Source of the DNA: Hevea brasiliensis | Taxonomy: Eukaryota > Streptophyta > Magnoliopsida > Malpighiales > Euphorbiaceae | DNA: 64,000 nucleotides | Assembly (NCBI RefSeq): GCF_030052815.1 | Contig: NC_079495.1 | Coordinates: 54,042,773-54,106,772, forward strand | Direction of reading: 5' to 3' | Shown: in pieces, positions 59,470 to 64,000 of the stretch | How positions within the stretch are numbered: position 1 is the stretch's first letter | Layout: each line of letters opens with the position of its first letter | Made by a program: the position numbers and the translations under genes | The notes under the pieces: model-generated | The model's database searches: none | Told to the model about the DNA's origin: nothing | Seen by the model: only the letters and a program-made list of their open reading frames with translations

Positions 59470-62400
59470 TTGGTACCCGAACTTGTGCAAGCTATTTGAC
59501 TTGGTTCTTTCCATTTTTTGGCTTGGTGTCTTCATAAGAATTGTAGCTCTATGTCTTATTGCACTCTGGGCAAAATTTCAGGTCATTCTGAGTTGTATAG
59601 ACCAAGACATGGTCAATTTACAAAAGCTGGACAGATTGCACCTTTAGTGCAAAATTTGGTCAATTTTAGGTCACATTTAGTTCTTGCAATTTTGCTACCC
59701 GAAATTGTACAAGCTATTTGACTTAGTTCTTGCGTTTTTTGGGCATTGGTGTCTGCATAAGAATTGTAGCTCTATGTCTTATTGTACTCTGGGCAAAATT
59801 TCAGGTCATTCTGAGTTGTATAGACCAAGATATGGTCAATTTACTAAAGATGAACAGATTCCACATATAGTGCAAAATTTGGTCAATTTTAGGTCACTTT
59901 TAGTTCTGGCAGTTTTGTTGCCCGAAATTGTGCAAGCTATTTGACTTGGTTCTTGCCATTTTTGGGCTTTAGTGTCTTCATTAGAATTGTAGCTCTATGT
60001 CTTATTGCACTCTGGGCAAAATTTCAGGTCATTCTGATGTGTATAGACCAAGATATGGTCAATTTACTAAAGCTGGACAGATTGCACCTTTAGTGCAAAA
60101 TTTGGTCAATTTTAAGTCACATTTAGTTCTGGCAGTTTCGGTACCCGAATTTGTGCAAGCTATTTGACTTGGTTCTTTCCATTTTTGGGCTTTGGTGTCT
60201 TAATAAGAATTGTAGCTCTATGTCTTATTGCACTCTGGGCAAAATTTCAGGTCATTTTGAGTTGTATAGACCAAGATATGGTCAATTTACTAAAGCTGCA
60301 CAGATTGCACCTTTAGTGCAAAATTTCGTCGATTTTAGGTCATATTTAGTTCTGGCGCTTTGGTACCCGAACTTGTGCAAGCTATTTGACTTGGTTCTTT
60401 CCATTTATTGGCTTGGTGTTTTCATAAGAATTGTAGCTCTATGTCTTATTGCACTCTGGGTAAAATTTCAGGTCATTCTGAGTTGTATAGACCAAGATAT
60501 GGTCTATTTTCTAAAGCTGCACAGATTGCACCTTTAGTCCAAAATTTCGTCGATTTTAGGTCATATTTAGTTCTGGCAGCTTTGGTACCCGAACTTGTGC
60601 AAGCTATTTGACTTGGTTCTTTCCATTTTTTGGCTTGGTGTCTTCATAAGATTTGTAGCTCTATGTCTTATTGCACTCTGGGCAAAATTTCAGGTCATTC
60701 TGAGTTGTATAGACCATGATATGGTCAATTTACTAAAGCTGGACAGATTGCAACTTTAGTGCAAAATTTGGTCAATTTTAGGTCACATTTAGTTCTTGCA
60801 ATTTTGCTACCCGAAATTGTACAAGCTATTTGACTTAGTTCTTGCGTTTTTTGGGCATTGGTGTCTGCATAAGAACTATAGCTCTATGTCTTATTGTACT
60901 CTAGGCAAAATTTCAGGTCATTCTGATGTGTATAGGCCAAGATATGGTCAATTTACTAAAGCTGGACATATTGCATCTTTAGTGCAAAATTTGGTCAATT
61001 TTAAGTCACATTTAGTTCTGGCAGTTTCGGTACCCGAATTTGTGCAAGCTATTTGACTTGGTTCATTCCATTTTTGGGCTTTGGTGTCTAAATAAGAATT
61101 GTAGCTCTATGTCTTATTGCACTCTGGGCAAAATTTATGGTCATTCTGAGTTGTATAGACCATGTTATGGTCAATTTACAAAAGCTGGACAGATTGCACC
61201 TTTAGTGCAAAATTTGGTCAATTTTAGGTCATATTTAGTTCAGGCAGCTTTGGTACCTGAACTTGTGCAAGCTATTTGACTTGGTTCTTTCCATTTTTTG
61301 GCTTGGTGTCTTCATAAGAATTGTAGTCTATGTCATATTGCACTCTAGGCATAATTTCAGGTCATTCTGAGTTGTATAGACCAAGTTATGGTCAATTTAC
61401 TAAAGCTAGACAGATTGCACCTTTACTGCAAAATTTGGTCAATTTTAGGTCATATTTAGTTCTGACAGCTTGGGTACCCGAACTTGTGCAAGCTATTTGA
61501 CTTAATTCTTTCCTTTTTTTGGCTTGGTGTCGTCATAAGAATTATAGCTCTATGTCTTATTGCAGTCTGGGCAAAATTTTAGGTCATTCTGAGTTGTGTA
61601 GACCAAGATATGGTCAATTTACTAATGCTGGATAGATTGCACCTTTAGTGCAAATTTTGGTCAATTTTAACTCACATTTAGTTCTGGCAGTTTCCGTACC
61701 CGAATTTGTGCAAGCTATTTGACTTGGTCCTTTCCATTTTTGGACTTTGGTTCTTAATAAGAATTGTAGCTTTATGTCTTATTGCACTGTGGGAAAAATT
61801 TCAGCTCATTCTGAGTTGTATAGACCAAGATATGGTCAATTTACTAAAGCTGGACAGATTCCACATTTAGTGCAAAATTTGGACAATTTTAGGTCATATT
61901 TACTTCTGGTAGTTTTGGTATCCGAAATTGTGCAAGCTATTTGACTTGGTTCTTGCCATTTTTGGGCTTTAGCATCTTCATAAGAATTGTAGCTCTATGT
62001 CTTATTGCACTCTAGGCAAAATTTCAGGTCATTATGAGTTGTACAGGCCAAGACATGGTCAATTTACTAAAGCTGGACAGATTGCACCTTTAGTGCAAAA
62101 TTTGGTCAATTTTAGGTCAAATTTAGTTCTTGCAGTTTTGGTACCCGAAGTAGTGCAAGCTATTTGACTTAATTCTTGCCATTTTTGTGCTTTAGTGTCT
62201 TCATAAGAATTGCAGCTCTATATCTTATTGCACTCTGGGCAAAATTTTAGGTCATTCTGAGTTGTATAGACCATGATATGGTCAATTTACAAAAGCTGGA
62301 CAGATTGCACCTTTAGTGCAAAATTTGGTCAATTTTAGGTCATATTTAGTTCTGGCAGCTTTGGTACCCGAACTTGTGCAAGCTATTTGACTTGGTTCTT

Positions 62401-64000
62401 TCCATTTTTTGGCTTGGTGTCTTCATAAGAATTGTAGCTCTATGTCTTATTGCACTCTGGGCAAAATTTTAGGTCATTCTGAGTTGTATAGACCAAGATA
62501 TGGTCAATTTACTAAAGCTGGACAGATTGCACCTTTAGTGTAGAATTTGGTCAATTTTAACTCACATTTAGTTCTGGCAGTTTCAGTACCCGAATTTGTG
62601 CAAGCTATTTGACTTGGTTCTTTCCATTTTTGGGCTTTGGTGTCTTAATAAGAATTGTAGCTCTATGTCTTATTGCACTGTGGGAAAAATTTCAGGTCAT
62701 TCTGAGTTGTATAGACCAAGATATGGTCAATTTACTAAAGCTGGACAGATTGCACCTTTAGTGCAAAATTTGATCAATTTTAGGTCACATTTAGTTCTTT
62801 CAATTTTGCTACCCGAAATTGTAAAAGCTATTTGACTTAGTTCTTGCCTTTTTTCGGCTTTGGTGTCTTCATAATAATTGTAGCTCTATGTGTTATTGTA
62901 CTCTGGGCAAAATTTCAGGTCATTCTGAGTTGTATAGACCAAGTTATGGTCAATTCACAAAAGCTGGACAGATTGCACCTTTAGTGCAAAATTTAACAAT
63001 TTTAGGTCATATATACTTCTGGCAGTTTTGGTACCCGAAATTGTGCAAGCTATTTGACTTGGTTCTTGCCATTTTTGGGCTTTAGTATCTTCATTAAAAT
63101 TGTAGCTCTATGTATTATTGCACTGTAGGCAAAATTTCAGGTCATTCTGAGTTGTACAGGCCAAGACATGGTCAATTTACTAAAGCTGGACAGATTGCAC
63201 TTTTTGAGCAAAATTTGGTCAATTTTAGGTCAAATTTAGTTCTTGCAGTTTTGGTACCCGAAGTAGCGCAAGCTATTTGACTTAATTCTTGCCATTTTTG
63301 TGCTTTAGTGTCTTCATAAGAATTGCAGCTCTATATCTTATTGCACTCTGGGCAAAATTTCAGGTCATTCTGAGTTGAATAGACCAAGATATGGTCAATT
63401 TACTAAAGCTGAACAGATTCCACATATGGTGCAAAATTTGGTCAATTTTAGGTCACTTTTAGTTCTGGCAGTTTTGGTGCCCGAAATTGTGCAAGCTATT
63501 TGACTTGGTTCTTGCCATTTTTTGGCTTGGTGTCTTCATAAGAATTGTAGCTCTATGTCTTATTGCACTCTGGGCAAAATTTCAGGTCATTCTGAGTTGT
63601 ATAGACCAAGATATGGTCAATTTACTAAAGCTGGACAGATTGCACCTTTAGTGCAAAATTTGGTCAATTTTAGGTCACATTTAGTTCTTGCAATTTTGCT
63701 ACCCGAAATTGTACAAGCTATTTGACTTAGTTCTTGCCTTTTTTGGGCTTTGGTGTCTTCATAAGAATTGTAGCTCTATGTCTTATTGTACTCTGGGCAA
63801 AATTTCAGGTCATTCTGAGTTGTATAGACCAAGATATGGTCAATTTACTAAAGATGAACAGATTCCACATATAGTGCAAAATTTGGTCAATTTTAGGTCA
63901 CTTTTAGTTCTGGCAGTTTTGTTACCTGAAATTGTGCAAGCTATTTGACTTGGTTCTTGCCATTTTTGGGCTTTAGTGTCTTCATTAGAATTGTAGCTCT
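59470..64000. repeat. 222-bp satellite array, ~20 monomers, continuing past the window
   Basis: Using the landmark CCCGAA (or a one-base variant), monomers start at 59476, 59698, 59921, 60144, 60366, 60588, 60810, 61033, 61256, 61477, 61699, 61921, 62144, 62367, 62589, 62812, 63034, 63257, 63480, 63702 and 63925: twenty intervals of 221-223 bp, mean 222.45. Each monomer carries TTGACTTGGTTCTT, CATAAGAATTGTAGCTCTAT, CAAAATTTCAGGTCATTCTG and GACCAAGATATGGTCAATTT. It is the reverse complement of a unit in LTR family A (2148-2370; 6585-6800). Short frames seen in each monomer repeat only because the DNA does and are not genes. Confidence 0.95.

Noticed and set aside
59462..63948. Repeated ATG-led frames of 60-128 codons in the satellite (phrases like SMSYCTLGKISGHSEL)
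   Set aside because: They recur because the DNA monomer recurs every 222 bp, have no recognisable domain, and each is ended by a stop in the next monomer.
1..64000. Host protein-coding or RNA genes
   Set aside because: I looked on both strands for frames or motifs not explained by elements or satellite and found none I could support.

Overview
This window looks like heterochromatic repeat DNA from a plant nuclear genome, most likely a eudicot. I cannot name the species. It is AT-rich, and I found no intact host gene and no tRNA, rRNA or CRISPR array. Almost every base can be assigned to nested LTR retrotransposons or to a satellite array. Three lineages are recognisable by protein motifs and by primer-binding and polypurine sites: Ty3/gypsy chromoviruses of Tekay/Del type (long LTRs opening TGTAACACCC, tRNA-iMet primer site, chromodomain after integrase); a Ty3/gypsy Tat-type element (second RNase H, hairpin-rich 3' tail, LTR opening TGTCAACACC); and one Ty1/copia element.

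Layout: 1-8805 is a chromovirus pol end followed by two same-orientation LTRs (380-4438 and 5146-8805) separated by only 707 bp. 8806-11448 is the interrupted Tat RNase H, second RNase H and integrase. 11449-20042 is a complete non-autonomous chromovirus with 3.9 and 4.4 kb LTRs and a 356-bp interior, inserted in the Tat 3' tail with a 4/5 target duplication. The Tat tail resumes at 20043 with a 60-bp minisatellite, a polypurine tract and a roughly 5.2 kb LTR (21335 to about 26507). That LTR carries two antisense genes, each behind its own TATA box. 26813-35436 is a copia element on the minus strand with a perfect GCTTC duplication. 35437-42084 holds more Tat sequence, a truncated chromovirus LTR, and a minus-strand chromovirus pol split by a solo LTR with a perfect ATCGA duplication. 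42085-46682 is a plus-strand chromovirus leader and gag broken by an LTR fragment. 46683-51913 is two LTRs head-to-head in inverted orientation. 51914-55256 is the best preserved chromovirus pol (minus), 55257-59469 is a mosaic LTR, and 59470-64000 is a 222-bp satellite array running off the window.

The most notable signal ties these parts together. Every chromovirus LTR here contains three diverged units of about 190-222 bp. The satellite monomer at the right end is the reverse complement of one such unit in the LTR family at 380-8805, so the satellite seems to have grown out of an LTR (or the reverse). The second notable signal is the Tat LTR with two antisense transcription units whose promoters share a 10-bp box at the same distance from TATA. 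None of the element genes is intact. Sites were located by eye, so boundaries without a target duplication are approximate to a few bases or, where said, tens of bases.
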